From: an uncultured Clostridia bacterium
GTDB taxonomy: Bacteria; Bacillota; Clostridia; Christensenellales; Aristaeellaceae
DNA: 64,000 nt
Assembly (NCBI GenBank): GCA_934670175.1
Contig: CAKUOX010000004.1
Location: forward strand, 1 to 64,000
Reading direction: 5' to 3'
The notes under the pieces are model-generated. The model had not been told where the DNA came from. It worked only from the letters and a program-made list of their open reading frames with translations, and ran no database searches. A program made the translations under genes and the position numbers. Position 1 is the stretch's first letter; every line of letters begins with the position of its first letter. Positions 23,982 through 33,444 of this stretch are shown here, piece after piece.

Positions 23982-24736
23982 AGCCCCATTTGCGCCGTGG
24001 GGTCGCACGCCGCGCCGCCCTGCCGAAGCTCGAAATAGACCGCGCCCGCCGCGCTGCCGATGGTCGCGCCGCGCGGAACGGCGTCGCCGTTGTGCACCGT
24101 TGTGGAGGCCAGACATGCCGTCACGCTTTCACTGCCGCTGCCGTGGTCGATGAGCACGCCGTAGCTGCCGTCGGAAAGCTGGCTGACCGCGCTCACGGTT
24201 CCGGCTGCCGCAGCGCATACGCTGGCGCCGCCCTCGGCTTCAAACATCAGCCAGGGCTGCGAGGGCTCGTAGGCATGCGTGCATTTGCCCTGAACCGGCG
24301 CTTGCAGCTCGTGATCGCCGGAAAGGTTGAAGAATACGCGCGCGGATTCCGGCATGATGCGCCGGACGAAGCTGAGCCTGCCCAGCGATTCGTCCAGATC
24401 GATCTTCATGGTCAGCGCCTGTTCGATGTGTCTGGAGGCGCTGACCGCCCAGGGGCGCTGGATATTGCCCAGCGCCAGTATGCCCAGCAGCACGGCGCAG
24501 GCGATAAAGCTCTTGCGCAGCAGCCTGTCCTGAAAGCTCGAGCGTGCCCGCGTTTTGACCGTGCGAAGCTGCGGGGCAGCGGCCGAATCGGCCCTCTGCG
24601 CGGCCTCTGGCTTTTGCGATGTGTGAACCAGCAGGCGCACATCGGGCGCTGGAGCTGCGCTGCGCTGAGAATTGAATGCAGTGCCATTGGTGCGCGCGGA
24701 AGTACGGATGCGCCAGAGCGTGGAAGCAAACCTCAT
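23978..24736 (-). CDS. spoIVFA: SpoIVFA-like M23-domain membrane protein
   Basis: A 252-residue single-pass protein: cytosolic basic N-terminus, one membrane helix at about 80-97 (SFIACAVLLGILALGNI) and an external M23/LytM-like domain (about 160-252: FEAEGGASVCAAAAGTVSAV, GVLIDHGSGSESVTACL). The HxxxD and HxH zinc residues of active M23 enzymes are not both present, as is normal for SpoIVFA, which holds and regulates SpoIVFB instead of cutting peptidoglycan. Start at the second of two close ATGs (24736), after AGGAGGG. Confidence 0.85.
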   Translation of the reverse strand: MRFASTLWRIRTSARTNGTAFNSQRSAAPAPDVRLLVHTSQKPEAAQRADSAAAPQLRTVKTRARSSFQDRLLRKSFIACAVLLGILALGNIQRPWAVSASRHIEQALTMKIDLDESLGRLSFVRRIMPESARVFFNLSGDHELQAPVQGKCTHAYEPSQPWLMFEAEGGASVCAAAAGTVSAVSQLSDGSYGVLIDHGSGSESVTACLASTTVHNGDAVPRGATIGSAAGAVYFELRQGGAACDPTAQMGL

Positions 24737-24848
24737 AAAAAACATCCCTCCTGTCTCATAAAGCCTATGCAGACGGGCGGGATATTTTGTTGATGAAGGT
24801 GCGCGCGCTCGAAGCGATCGCGGCCTTTTATTTAAATGGTAGGATCCT

Positions 24849-26093
24849 TTAGAGCGCGCGCGTGCGCACGCCGACCACGCGGCGGTGGCTCTCCTTCATG
24901 CGCGAGCGCATGATGACGTTTTCCGCACGGCCGAGGGCCATCATGTTCGTGAGCATGTTCGAGCCGCCGTAGCTGACGAACGGCAGTGGTATGCCCGTGA
25001 CCGGCAGCAGGCCGATGACCATACAGATGTTTTCCACCACATGGAACAGCAGCATCGCCATAACGCCCATGACCAGATAAGAGCCGAAGGGGTCACTGAT
25101 CCTGGTGCTTTGATAGATCAGTCGGGCAATCAGCAGCACATAGGCCAGCAGCAGCGCGCCCGCGCCGATGAAGCCGAACGATTCGCCCACGATGGAGAAG
25201 ATGAAGTCGGTGTGGTCATCCGAAATATAACCCAGCGAGGCGAAGCTGCCGGGAGAGACCAGCCCCTTGCCGGTGAGTCCACCGGAGCCCAGCGCGATCT
25301 GACCGTTGATGACCTGGCGCGCCTCGTCCGGATAAGATTCGGGATCGAGCCAGATCAGAAAGCGGGTCAGGCGAAAGCTCTCTGAATTGGAGTTGTTCAT
25401 GAAATACCAGAGCGGGATTACCAGCAGCACGCCGCAGGCCAGCACGCCGGCGATCAGCTTCCAGTTTGTGCCGGAAACGAACACCATGACGCAGAATATG
25501 GCCAGATACACCAGCGCGGTTCCGAAGTCCGGCTGCGCCAGCACCAGCACCATCGGCAGTGCCAGAAACAGCACCAGCGGGATGATGTCGCGCAGCTTCA
25601 TGACCGGCTTGATGCGCACCGAAAATGCCTTTGCCAGCGCGATGATAATGAACACCTTGCCAAATTCCGAGGTCTGAAAGCCGCGGTCCGAATTTGATCC
25701 CCAGGTCAGAAAGGCCGTCATGCCGCCGCGTCCGGCGCGCGCGACCAGCAGCGTAAAGAGCAATAGCCCCAGATTCGCTACATAGATCGTGTTTGCATAT
25801 TTGCCATACACATCATAATTGAAATAGATGATGACAAACATGGCCGCGATGCCCGCGATGATCCACACGAACTGAAGGCGGGCATAATTCAGCGGCTGAG
25901 TCTCGAGCATTTCCATGACCGTGGCGGGTGTGCTGGAGACCTCCGTGCTGGTGGCGCTGAAGATGGTGACCACGCCAAAGAGTGAAATGGCGATGACCAG
26001 CAGGAACAGCGGCCAGTCGAAATAGCGCATCAGGTCGCGGTTGAAATGACCGACGCGCAATCCCTTAAAGAATGAGACGATTTTTGAAAACAT
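24849..26093 (-). CDS. rodA: RodA/FtsW/SpoVE family peptidoglycan polymerase
   Basis: A 414-residue SEDS glycosyltransferase with ten hydrophobic segments. Family motifs are seen near the C-terminus: GLLPVTGIPLPFVSYGGSNM and, earlier, the large extracellular loop with INGQIALGSGGLTGKGL. RodA polymerises lipid II during elongation with the class B PBP encoded just upstream (mrdA). ATG at 26093 follows GGAGC; the longer frame upstream overlaps mrdA. Its place in the mre-mrdA operon favours RodA over the division paralogue FtsW. Confidence 0.93.
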   Translation of the reverse strand: MFSKIVSFFKGLRVGHFNRDLMRYFDWPLFLLVIAISLFGVVTIFSATSTEVSSTPATVMEMLETQPLNYARLQFVWIIAGIAAMFVIIYFNYDVYGKYANTIYVANLGLLLFTLLVARAGRGGMTAFLTWGSNSDRGFQTSEFGKVFIIIALAKAFSVRIKPVMKLRDIIPLVLFLALPMVLVLAQPDFGTALVYLAIFCVMVFVSGTNWKLIAGVLACGVLLVIPLWYFMNNSNSESFRLTRFLIWLDPESYPDEARQVINGQIALGSGGLTGKGLVSPGSFASLGYISDDHTDFIFSIVGESFGFIGAGALLLAYVLLIARLIYQSTRISDPFGSYLVMGVMAMLLFHVVENICMVIGLLPVTGIPLPFVSYGGSNMLTNMMALGRAENVIMRSRMKESHRRVVGVRTRAL

Positions 26094-26115
26094 GCTTAGC
26101 TCCTTTGGAAAGACT

Positions 26116-28572
26116 CTAGTCGGCGACGCTGTATTCGATGCCGATGGTGGTATCCTCCGAATAGCCCAGGCTGTCCAGATAGTATTCAATGACCTTTACA
26201 GCGGCGGGGGAAGCCTGCGCGCCCGCGTAGCCGTTTTGAATGTAGACCACAACCACGATCTGCGGGTCATCCGCCGGCGCATATGCCACCAGCCATGCGT
26301 TGTTTTCGACGTCCAGCTTGGTGCGCTGCGATGTACCGGTCTTGGCGGCGATCTTATACTTCGTGTCCTTGAAGTATTTACCCGCAGTACCGCCGTCCTC
26401 AGCGGAGGTAACGTCTTCCATGCCGGTACGAATGGCGGTAAAATAGGCAGGATCGGTGTTGATCTGGTTGGCGACCACGGGCTGCTTTTCCAGCACGACC
26501 TGTCCGTCCGCGGAGATGATCTTATCCACGATCTGCGCATCGTACACCGTGCCGCCGTTGCAGATGGCGCTGACATAGCGCGCGACGCATACGGGCGTCA
26601 GCTGCGTGATGGACTGACCGATGCCGTCCATGATGGTCTCGTTCGGCGTCCAGAAAATATCCTGGAGGTAGGTTGTGAAGGTATTGACCAGATAGTGGTT
26701 GGAGATGTAGTTGCGGGGCAGACCCAGATCGTATTGCAGGGTCTCGCGGATGGGCTGTCCCCATTCGTCCTTCTTGTCGTAGCTCACGGCGATCTTCATC
26801 AGCTGCAGCACCACCTTGTCCAGCAGCTCATCGCTGAATTCAGTGTTGCGCTCTATGCCGATCTGCACCAGCTTGTTGCGGATGGATTCCGCCGTCAGCC
26901 GGGGCTTGGAGGTGTATTGATCCTCCACCGAGCGTTCCGGATCGTAAAGCATGTTCTGGTTACCGACGAAGCTGGTGGATTCGCCGGGCAGCTCGATGTT
27001 CGTCTTGCTGGTAAGGCCCAGCGCCGCCGCCCACTCATAGAGCTTGTTTACGCCCAGTCGGTAGCTGAGTTCATAGAAATAGTAGTTGCAGGAATTCTTG
27101 ATGGCCTCTATGATGGTCTGGTTGGCGTGCTTATAGCGCGAATCCTTGTCGATCCAACATTTCGCGGGGTTATAGGCGTTGGTCTTGGCAAAGGAGCCCA
27201 TGTCGGTAATGGTTTCTTCCAGCGTGATCGCGCCCTCGGACAGGCCGGCCAGCGCGGTGCACAGCTTGAAGATGGAGCCGGGCGTATCGCGCGTAGAAAT
27301 GGCGCGGTTGTACAGCGGATTGTACTGATCCAGCAACTCATTCCACATGGCGGTGTTCACCTGACCGCCGTTGAACATGGACAGGTCGTAGTCCGGATAG
27401 CTGATCATGCCCAGCACCTTGCCGGAATTGGGATCCATGGCGACCATTGCGCCGGATTCCGCCAGCGAGATCTCCCAATTGTTTTCCTCGTAGCGCTTGA
27501 GAACATCAGCATACTTGTCCTGCCAGTAGGTTCTGCCCATCTGGTGTTCCTGCTCGGTGCGTATATCGGTGATGGTGCTCACCAGCGCATCGGTCATGAC
27601 CTTTTCCAGATCCACGTCGATGGTCAGTACTACGGAATTGCCGTCCGTCGGCGGCGTATAGTCCAGCTCGCGCACGACCTTGCCGCGGGTGTTGATCTCT
27701 ACCTCGCGTTTGCCCTGGCGATACTCAATGTAGGGGGAGAGCTGATCCTCCAGCGAGTATTCGATGCCCGCCGCGCCGATGAAGGCGTTGTTCGGGTAGC
27801 CCTGGCTCTGGTAGGTTTCCAGCTGCTTGGCCGATATTTTGCTGATATAGCCGGTAACGTGGCAGGCCGCCGTGCCCTGCGGGTAGACACGGGTAGAGCT
27901 TTCCTCAATGCTGATGCCGTCCAGTTCCATGGAATGGGCTTCGATTTCCGAGACCGTTTCGAAGCCGACATTGTAGGCGATGGTAACGGGCATGGAGTTA
28001 AAGGCGTTCATGCGCGATTCCTGCCACAGCGCCAGCACCTTGACCTTCATATCGTCGCTCAGGTCGCTTGGAACGCAGTATTTTTCGAGCAGCGTGTCCC
28101 AAAGCTTCGCTTCGTCTACCTGCTTCACATAAAAATTCGTGCGCCACTGGCTTTCGCGGGAGCTTTCTACCGACGCGCTGCCGGAGCCGGAGTCAAAGCG
28201 CCAGGTGCCGTCGTCGCTCTGCTTGAGCCAGAAATCGTTGACGGTGGATTTGCCGTTGGATTCGATCAGCTGTATCGTCTTGATCAGCACCTGCGTATAA
28301 TTGGCGCGGTACTGCTCCGAGGATTTCGTGGGATCTCGGTAAAAGGTGACGTTGTAGCTGGTTTCATCGTAGGCCAGAGGCACCATGTTGGTGTCGTATA
28401 TGGTGCCGCGCTTGCCGTAGACCGTGATGGTCTTGGTGGATTTGGTGGAAGCGCGGGTCTGATAGGTATCGCTGCTTTTGAGCATCATGGTGTACAGTCG
28501 TCCGAACATCGTGCCGAAAACCGCCAGCAGTATCACGGACAGCCAGATAATGCGCCGTTTATAGGGCTTCAA
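26116..28572 (-). CDS. mrdA: Penicillin-binding protein 2 (class B transpeptidase)
   Basis: An 818-residue class B PBP, with one membrane anchor at about 8-28, a long dimerisation/pedestal region and the transpeptidase domain from about 370. Active-site motifs: S433-IFK (in DTPGSIFKL), SCN at 494-496 and KTGTSQ near 740. It is longer than the 600-700 residues of Gram-negative PBP2, with a large insert at about 80-200, as in other clostridia. It starts with TTG ten bases after GGAGG and overlaps the mreD stop. It cross-links glycan made by RodA in the elongasome. Confidence 0.93.
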   Translation of the reverse strand: MKPYKRRIIWLSVILLAVFGTMFGRLYTMMLKSSDTYQTRASTKSTKTITVYGKRGTIYDTNMVPLAYDETSYNVTFYRDPTKSSEQYRANYTQVLIKTIQLIESNGKSTVNDFWLKQSDDGTWRFDSGSGSASVESSRESQWRTNFYVKQVDEAKLWDTLLEKYCVPSDLSDDMKVKVLALWQESRMNAFNSMPVTIAYNVGFETVSEIEAHSMELDGISIEESSTRVYPQGTAACHVTGYISKISAKQLETYQSQGYPNNAFIGAAGIEYSLEDQLSPYIEYRQGKREVEINTRGKVVRELDYTPPTDGNSVVLTIDVDLEKVMTDALVSTITDIRTEQEHQMGRTYWQDKYADVLKRYEENNWEISLAESGAMVAMDPNSGKVLGMISYPDYDLSMFNGGQVNTAMWNELLDQYNPLYNRAISTRDTPGSIFKLCTALAGLSEGAITLEETITDMGSFAKTNAYNPAKCWIDKDSRYKHANQTIIEAIKNSCNYYFYELSYRLGVNKLYEWAAALGLTSKTNIELPGESTSFVGNQNMLYDPERSVEDQYTSKPRLTAESIRNKLVQIGIERNTEFSDELLDKVVLQLMKIAVSYDKKDEWGQPIRETLQYDLGLPRNYISNHYLVNTFTTYLQDIFWTPNETIMDGIGQSITQLTPVCVARYVSAICNGGTVYDAQIVDKIISADGQVVLEKQPVVANQINTDPAYFTAIRTGMEDVTSAEDGGTAGKYFKDTKYKIAAKTGTSQRTKLDVENNAWLVAYAPADDPQIVVVVYIQNGYAGAQASPAAVKVIEYYLDSLGYSEDTTIGIEYSVAD

Positions 28573-29123
28573 AATTTTTTCACCTCCTGAGTGGTGCGCT
28601 TTTTACCGATGCGAACGGCCTTGCCGCTGCTCAGCCGTTTCATCAGCGGCGTCAGCAGCATGACCAGCGCGGTGGTGATGAGCGTGCGCACCAGCAAATC
28701 GCGAATATAGCTCCATTTCAGAATGGCAGTGGAGAAGTACTGGTATACGAGCATAACGATCTCAAACAGAACCACCAGCACGGCTGCCCAGATCGCGCGC
28801 ACAGCCAGCAGCTGCGTGCGCTCCCGCTTTTCCATGGTGCGGCTGATCTCCGGCTGCTGATCCAGCAAAAAGCCGATCAGGAAGCCGATAATGATGAATG
28901 GAAACAGCTTCATGCCAAGCGTGCCGGCGCTGATGTCCAGCAGCAGGCCGGAGATCATGCCGTAGAGCATGCCGCGCATGCGGCCAAGCGTAATGCCGAT
29001 CGCCATGACCACCGCCAGCGAAACGGGCACGAGATAACGCCCATACATGAATATGGGCAGAACTGCCGTGTCCAGCAGCATGGCGAGCAGTACGCAGATC
29101 AGCGGCGCAAGTCTTTTCAGCAA
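28569..29123 (-). CDS. mreD: Rod shape-determining protein MreD
   Basis: A 184-residue membrane protein with about five to six helices (VSLAVVMAIGITLGRMRGMLYGMISGLLLDI in the middle), matching MreD, which links MreC and MreB to the elongation machinery. It starts with TTG ten bases after GGAGG and sits between mreC and mrdA, the canonical position. Confidence 0.88.
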   Translation of the reverse strand: MLKRLAPLICVLLAMLLDTAVLPIFMYGRYLVPVSLAVVMAIGITLGRMRGMLYGMISGLLLDISAGTLGMKLFPFIIIGFLIGFLLDQQPEISRTMEKRERTQLLAVRAIWAAVLVVLFEIVMLVYQYFSTAILKWSYIRDLLVRTLITTALVMLLTPLMKRLSSGKAVRIGKKRTTQEVKKF

Positions 29124-29143
29124 GGTTTGTTAGCCTCCGTTCG

Positions 29144-30265
29144 TTAATTGTCGCTGGCCCAGCTGTCCTCAATCAGATCGCCGACCTTATAGCCGCCGTA
29201 GGGATCCTCGGTGGCTGCGGGCATAGGCGTGGGACGCGACCAGTTGGCTTCGCCGGTGGGTTCGGGCGTGGGCGTTTCCTTGGCTTTGGGCGCAGGCGTG
29301 GCCGATTGCTGATAGCTGGCCGTCTGCGTGGGCAGCGGGTCGAGCGCATCGTTGTCGGTCTCAATGACCGTGCGCAGTATGAATACCTCTTCAATGCGCT
29401 GAAAATCGACCGAGGGCGTGACCACGGCGTAGGAACCCTCCGAGCCGCCGTCCAGGCTCAGCGCGGTCACCGTGCCGACCTTTAGCCCCTTGGGATAGAG
29501 CGAGTCCATACCGGAGGTCACCACGACGTCGCCGGGGGAGATGCTGTTTACGTTCGGCAGATAGTATACATAGCATTCGGCGCTGCTGTCCGAATCGGAA
29601 ACCTGGCCGCGCATGATGCCGTTGTCGCGCGTGCGCTGCAGCAGGCAGGCCACGGCGCTGCGCGTGTCGATGATGCAGATCACCTTGGCGTAATTCAGGC
29701 CGACCTCCGATACGCGGCCGATCAGGCCGGAGCCGTTGACCACGGCCATGCCGGCGCTTACGCCGTGGTTCGAGCCGCGGTTAACGGAAAAGGTCTTGAA
29801 CCAGGGCCCCGCGTCGCGCGCGATGACCTTGGCGTAGATCGGATCCAGCGCCTCATAGGTGTCGCGCGCATCCAGCTGCGTCTTGAGCCGCTCGTTTTCC
29901 TGCAGGGCCTCTTCGGCGTTCACCAGCTCCAGCTTCAGCTGATCGTTTTCCATGGAAAGCTGATCGTAGGCGTCCTGAAGGTCGCCGTAATTGTGCCAGT
30001 TGGTGAAGAAGAGCTTGACCTTATTCGCCGCAGTGGAAAACGCATTCTGCACCGGCGTGATCAGTGAACCGATGCCGTTTTCAAATACCGTGATCTTGCC
30101 GTCGCCGCGCGCCGCAAGGAAATATACCGTCGTGGCTACGATGATAAGAACCAGTATGGAAAACAGCACGCGCTTGAGCCTGCCGGCCTTTGCTTTGCGC
30201 CCGCCCTTCGTCTTTTTGGTGGAATAGCTGCTCCGCTTGGTGGCGGCTGCCTTTTTCTTTGCCAT
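29144..30265 (-). CDS. mreC: Rod shape-determining protein MreC
   Basis: A 373-residue bitopic protein: very basic N-terminus (Lys/Arg/Thr-rich, about 1-32), membrane helix about 33-50 (VLFSILVLIIVATTVYFLA), coiled coil about 80-125 (YDQLSMENDQLKLELVNAEEAL) and the MreC beta domains (GSNHGVSAGMAVVN, RGQVSDSD, SPGDVVVTSGMDSLYPKGLKVG). A Pro/Thr-rich tail of about 70 residues after the core is an addition to the usual 280-300 residues. It connects cytosolic MreB with periplasmic-side PBPs. Confidence 0.92.
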   Translation of the reverse strand: MAKKKAAATKRSSYSTKKTKGGRKAKAGRLKRVLFSILVLIIVATTVYFLAARGDGKITVFENGIGSLITPVQNAFSTAANKVKLFFTNWHNYGDLQDAYDQLSMENDQLKLELVNAEEALQENERLKTQLDARDTYEALDPIYAKVIARDAGPWFKTFSVNRGSNHGVSAGMAVVNGSGLIGRVSEVGLNYAKVICIIDTRSAVACLLQRTRDNGIMRGQVSDSDSSAECYVYYLPNVNSISPGDVVVTSGMDSLYPKGLKVGTVTALSLDGGSEGSYAVVTPSVDFQRIEEVFILRTVIETDNDALDPLPTQTASYQQSATPAPKAKETPTPEPTGEANWSRPTPMPAATEDPYGGYKVGDLIEDSWASDN

Positions 30266-30312
30266 TTGTTTTTGCGCTCCTTAGCCTTGTAAAATGGAAT
30301 GGATATGCGCCG

Positions 30313-31353
30313 TCACAGCTCCAGCAGGGCGCCGCTTTCGGCGAGCCTGCGGTAGATTCTGTCATCGGAAGCGGCGATGCATGCGCCGAGCGCCACCTCG
30401 TCCTGCGGGTTTTCACCAATGGAGACGGGAATATTCAGCATCGCGGAAAGACGCTCGCGCAGGCCGTCCAGCAGCGCGCCGCCGCCGGAGAGGTGCACGC
30501 CGTTGGCCAGCAGATCCTCCGCCAGCTCCGCAGGCGTGTTTTCAAAGGCCTCGCGGATGCTTTCCAGCAGGTTATCCAGCGCGGGCAGTATCGCGCGCTG
30601 CACGTCGAGCTGGTTGATGCTCGCAGTGGCGGGACGGCCGGTCTTTGCGTCGCGCCCGCGCAGGGTTACGTTTTCGAGCTTGTCCATCGGGATCTCCATG
30701 GCGGTGCCCAGGTCGATCTTCAGATCCTCCGCCGTGCGCTGACCGATGATCAGTCCCTTTTCGCGGCGGATATAGCGCATGATGGCTTCATCCATGGACA
30801 GACTGCCCGTGCGCGTCGTGCGCGCGGCGACCACGCCGTTCATGGAAATCACGGCCACCTCGGTGGTCGAGCCGCCGATCAGCACCACCATGATGCCGCG
30901 CGCCTCGTCAATGGAGAGCCCGCCGCCCAGCGCCGCCGCTATGGAGCTTCGAAGCAGCGCCGATTTGCGCGCGCCCGCGCCGCGCACGGCGTCCGCCGCC
31001 GCACCGTATTCCACGCGCGTCGCGCCGGTGGACAGCGAGACCACCAGCCGGTTTTTCTCCAGCGCGCGCCGCTTGCCCAGCGCCTTTTCGGACAGCGCCT
31101 TCATCAGCAGCGTCGCCATTTCGACATCCGCCACCGCGCCGTCCATTATCGGCGAGGAGAGCGCCACGTCCTTCGGCGTGCGGCCGAGCATCTGCCGCGC
31201 GTCGCGCCCGACGCCGAGCACCTCGTCCGTATCGTCGCGCAGCGTGAGCACATAGCTCGGCTCGCGCAGTACCACGCCCTCGTTTTCAAGACATATCGTA
31301 AGGTTGGCGGAGCCCAGATCCAGGCCGACGCCGCCGGAAGAAAAAACGCCCAT
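30313..31353 (-). CDS. mreB: Rod shape-determining protein MreB
   Basis: A 346-residue bacterial actin. GLDLGSANLTICLENEGVVLREPS is the first phosphate loop, VVLIGGSTTEVAVIS the second, and GVHLSGGGALLDGLRERL the adenosine motif. MreB filaments direct lateral wall synthesis. The ATG follows GGAGG, and the gene begins 2 bp after maf. It is rather diverged from Bacillus MreB, but its context makes the assignment secure. Confidence 0.92.
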   Translation of the reverse strand: MGVFSSGGVGLDLGSANLTICLENEGVVLREPSYVLTLRDDTDEVLGVGRDARQMLGRTPKDVALSSPIMDGAVADVEMATLLMKALSEKALGKRRALEKNRLVVSLSTGATRVEYGAAADAVRGAGARKSALLRSSIAAALGGGLSIDEARGIMVVLIGGSTTEVAVISMNGVVAARTTRTGSLSMDEAIMRYIRREKGLIIGQRTAEDLKIDLGTAMEIPMDKLENVTLRGRDAKTGRPATASINQLDVQRAILPALDNLLESIREAFENTPAELAEDLLANGVHLSGGGALLDGLRERLSAMLNIPVSIGENPQDEVALGACIAASDDRIYRRLAESGALLEL

Positions 31354-31355
31354 AG

Positions 31356-31955
31356 TTATGTTGCCTCCCGCTGTGCTTCATTTGAAAAGTCTGAAAGCAT
31401 ATCCTGAATATCGTCTACCGGAAAGCCCATCACGTTTTCAAACGAGCCGTCCAGCTGCACCACGAATTTGCCCGCGCCGCCCTGTATGCCATAGGCGCCC
31501 GCCTTGTCCATGGGCTCGCCCGTGGCGATATAGGCGTCGATTTCGGCGTCGGTGAGCGGCCTGAACGTCACGCCCGTGCGCACCACGCGCGTCAGCGCCC
31601 GCCCGCTCGCCGCATCCAGAAGCGTTACGCCGGTAAAGACCTCGTGCGTATTGCCAGAGAGCATTTTCAGCATCCGGAAGGCGTCCGCCGCGTCTGCGGG
31701 CTTGCCCAGCGGCGCGCCCTGATAGGAGACCAGCGTATCGGAGGCGATCACCGTGCCCTCGCGATAGTGTTCGGCCGCGGCGCGCGCCTTGCGCTGCGAC
31801 AGAGTGGCCACGATGTCGCGCGCATGACCAACTGCATGCTCGTCCACATCCGGCACGCAGATTTCGAAGGTATAGCCCATTTTTGCCAGAAGCTCGCGGC
31901 GGCGTGGAGAGCCGGAGGCCAGGATCAGGCGCGGGGCGGAAGAATTCTGATTCAT
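31356..31955 (-). CDS. maf: Maf family nucleotide pyrophosphatase
   Basis: A 199-residue Maf/YhdE protein: LILASGSPRRRELLAKMGYTFEI at the N-terminus, ASDTLVSYQGAPLGKPADAADAFRMLKMLSG with the catalytic region, and GAYGIQGGAGKFV. The family hydrolyses non-canonical or canonical pyrimidine NTPs and is often next to mre genes, as in Bacillus. It heads the operon. I chose ATG 31955 by the family N-terminus; an ATG at 31973 in the same frame is possible. Confidence 0.92.
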   Translation of the reverse strand: MNQNSSAPRLILASGSPRRRELLAKMGYTFEICVPDVDEHAVGHARDIVATLSQRKARAAAEHYREGTVIASDTLVSYQGAPLGKPADAADAFRMLKMLSGNTHEVFTGVTLLDAASGRALTRVVRTGVTFRPLTDAEIDAYIATGEPMDKAGAYGIQGGAGKFVVQLDGSFENVMGFPVDDIQDMLSDFSNEAQREAT

Positions 31956-32039
31956 AATTAAATATGTCTCCATTCCAGATATATAGATCATCCTGCTGCG
32001 CCTTGCAGGCGCGCGCATCGATATTTTCCCTTATCTTAT

Positions 32040-32068
32040 ATTATACCACACGAAGCGCGCGATTCAAA
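32040..32068 (-). promoter_or_regulatory. Promoter of the maf-mre operon
   Basis: On the minus strand TTTGAA (32063-32068), 17 bp, TATAAT (32040-32045), about 85 bp upstream of maf. The rest of the 31956-32264 gap holds only this and the divergent malY promoter. Confidence 0.6.
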
Positions 32069-32204
32069 GCGTTCAGCGGCGTTGTGCCGGTTTTGTCACG
32101 AATATATTACAAAAATAAACAAATAATTTGGATAAAAGCCGCAGATGTACCCGTCAAAAGCGCCGCGCGGCGCTTAAAAAGCCCGCATTGGCCGGCAATT
32201 TGAC

Positions 32205-32233
32205 TTGCAATGTTGCCGCTGTGCGCGTATAAT
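32205..32233 (+). promoter_or_regulatory. Promoter of the MalY-type gene
   Basis: TTGCAA (32205-32210), 17 bp, TATAAT (32228-32233). A better-looking TTGACT at 32200 has a spacer of 22 bp and is unlikely to be used. Confidence 0.6.
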
Positions 32234-32264
32234 AAACATATACAGAAGATGGGGAGGCTTGCGC

Positions 32265-33440
32265 ATGGACGCATTTTTTCGCGCGTATCTGGACGCCGAG
32301 GTAGACCGCAGGGGCACGCATTGCGAGAAGTGGGATGCCTGCAAGGCGGTGTTCGGTCGGGACGACGTTATTCCCATGTGGGTGGCGGATATGGATTTCA
32401 GGACCGTGCCGGAGGTAGCTCAGGCGCTGCAGGCGCGCGCGCAGCATGCCATATTTGGCTATACCGAAAATTCTGCGGAGGAAAAGGCGGCGGAGATCGG
32501 CTGGCTGAAGCGCCGCTATGCGCTGGACGCTGCGCCTGAATGGATCATGTACAGCCCGGGCGTGGTGGACAGCATCTTTTTCTGCGTGCGCAGTCTTACC
32601 GAGCCTGGCGACAGGATATTGATACAGCCGCCGGTATACGGGCCGTTTTTCCGGGCGGCGAAGCTGTTTGACCGCACGCTGGTGGAAAACAGGCTGATCT
32701 GCGAAAATGGCAGCTGGCAGATGGATTTTGATCTGCTCGAGAAGCAGCTGGCGGGCGGCGTTAAAATGATGATCCTTTGCAATCCGCACAATCCCGTGGG
32801 GCGCGTATGGCGGCGCGAGGAGCTTCAGCGCGTGCTGGATATGGCCAACCGCTGGGGCGTTATCGTGGTGGCGGACGAGATCCACGCCGATTTCAACCTG
32901 GGTGCTGCGAAGCATGTGCGCATACTGAGCTTGGACGGCGCGGACAATTGCGTGATGCTGACCTCGGCCACAAAGTCGTTTAACCTGGCGGGGCTGCGGC
33001 AGTCGTCGATCATTGTGCGCAATGAAAAGCTGCGCGCACGCATCCGCGATGAGATCGAGCGCGGCCATGCAGGCACGCCGAATATTTTCGGCGCGATCGC
33101 ACAGACGGCGGCCTATACCTACGGCGATCAATGGATGGACGCGGTGGTCGAATATATCCGCGAAAACCGCGACTATGCCGTGGATTACATACGGGCGCAT
33201 ATCCCGCAGATCAAATGCGCGCCGCAGGAGGGCACCTACTTAATGTGGCTGGATTGCCGCGATGTGGGCGCCTCGCCCGAGGAATTTGCGCGCATGCTGG
33301 TGGAAAAGGCGCATGTTGGCTTGAACCCCGGCACGGACTACGGCGAAGCCGGACGCGGCTATTTCCGCATGAACCTCGCCACACCGCGCCGCAATGTAGA
33401 AGCGACGCTGAAAAATATAGAACGAATGTTTGGAGCATGA
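32265..33440 (+). CDS. MalY/PatB-type PLP aminotransferase (cystathionine beta-lyase)
   Basis: A 391-residue fold-type I PLP enzyme. It opens with the MalY/PatB pattern (HCEKWDACKAVFGRDDVIPMWVADMDF); PLP Lys lies in MLTSATKSFNLAGLRQS; VVADEIHADF supplies the pyridine-nitrogen Asp. MalY/PatB enzymes cleave cystathionine or cysteine to thiol or H2S, pyruvate and ammonia. The ATG has GGGGAGG, nine bases away. The next gene begins almost at once and may share the transcript. Confidence 0.9.
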   Translation: MDAFFRAYLDAEVDRRGTHCEKWDACKAVFGRDDVIPMWVADMDFRTVPEVAQALQARAQHAIFGYTENSAEEKAAEIGWLKRRYALDAAPEWIMYSPGVVDSIFFCVRSLTEPGDRILIQPPVYGPFFRAAKLFDRTLVENRLICENGSWQMDFDLLEKQLAGGVKMMILCNPHNPVGRVWRREELQRVLDMANRWGVIVVADEIHADFNLGAAKHVRILSLDGADNCVMLTSATKSFNLAGLRQSSIIVRNEKLRARIRDEIERGHAGTPNIFGAIAQTAAYTYGDQWMDAVVEYIRENRDYAVDYIRAHIPQIKCAPQEGTYLMWLDCRDVGASPEEFARMLVEKAHVGLNPGTDYGEAGRGYFRMNLATPRRNVEATLKNIERMFGA

Positions 33441-33444
33441 ACCC

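Noticed and set aside
26092..28590. An 832-codon open frame on the plus strand antisense to mrdA
   Set aside because: It mirrors the mrdA gene codon by codon, lacks a binding site and resembles no protein; high GC at codon position three leaves the opposite frame free of stops.
32200..32233. TTGACT paired with TATAAT before the MalY gene
   Set aside because: The spacer is 22 bp; TTGCAA at 32205 gives a proper 17-bp spacer.
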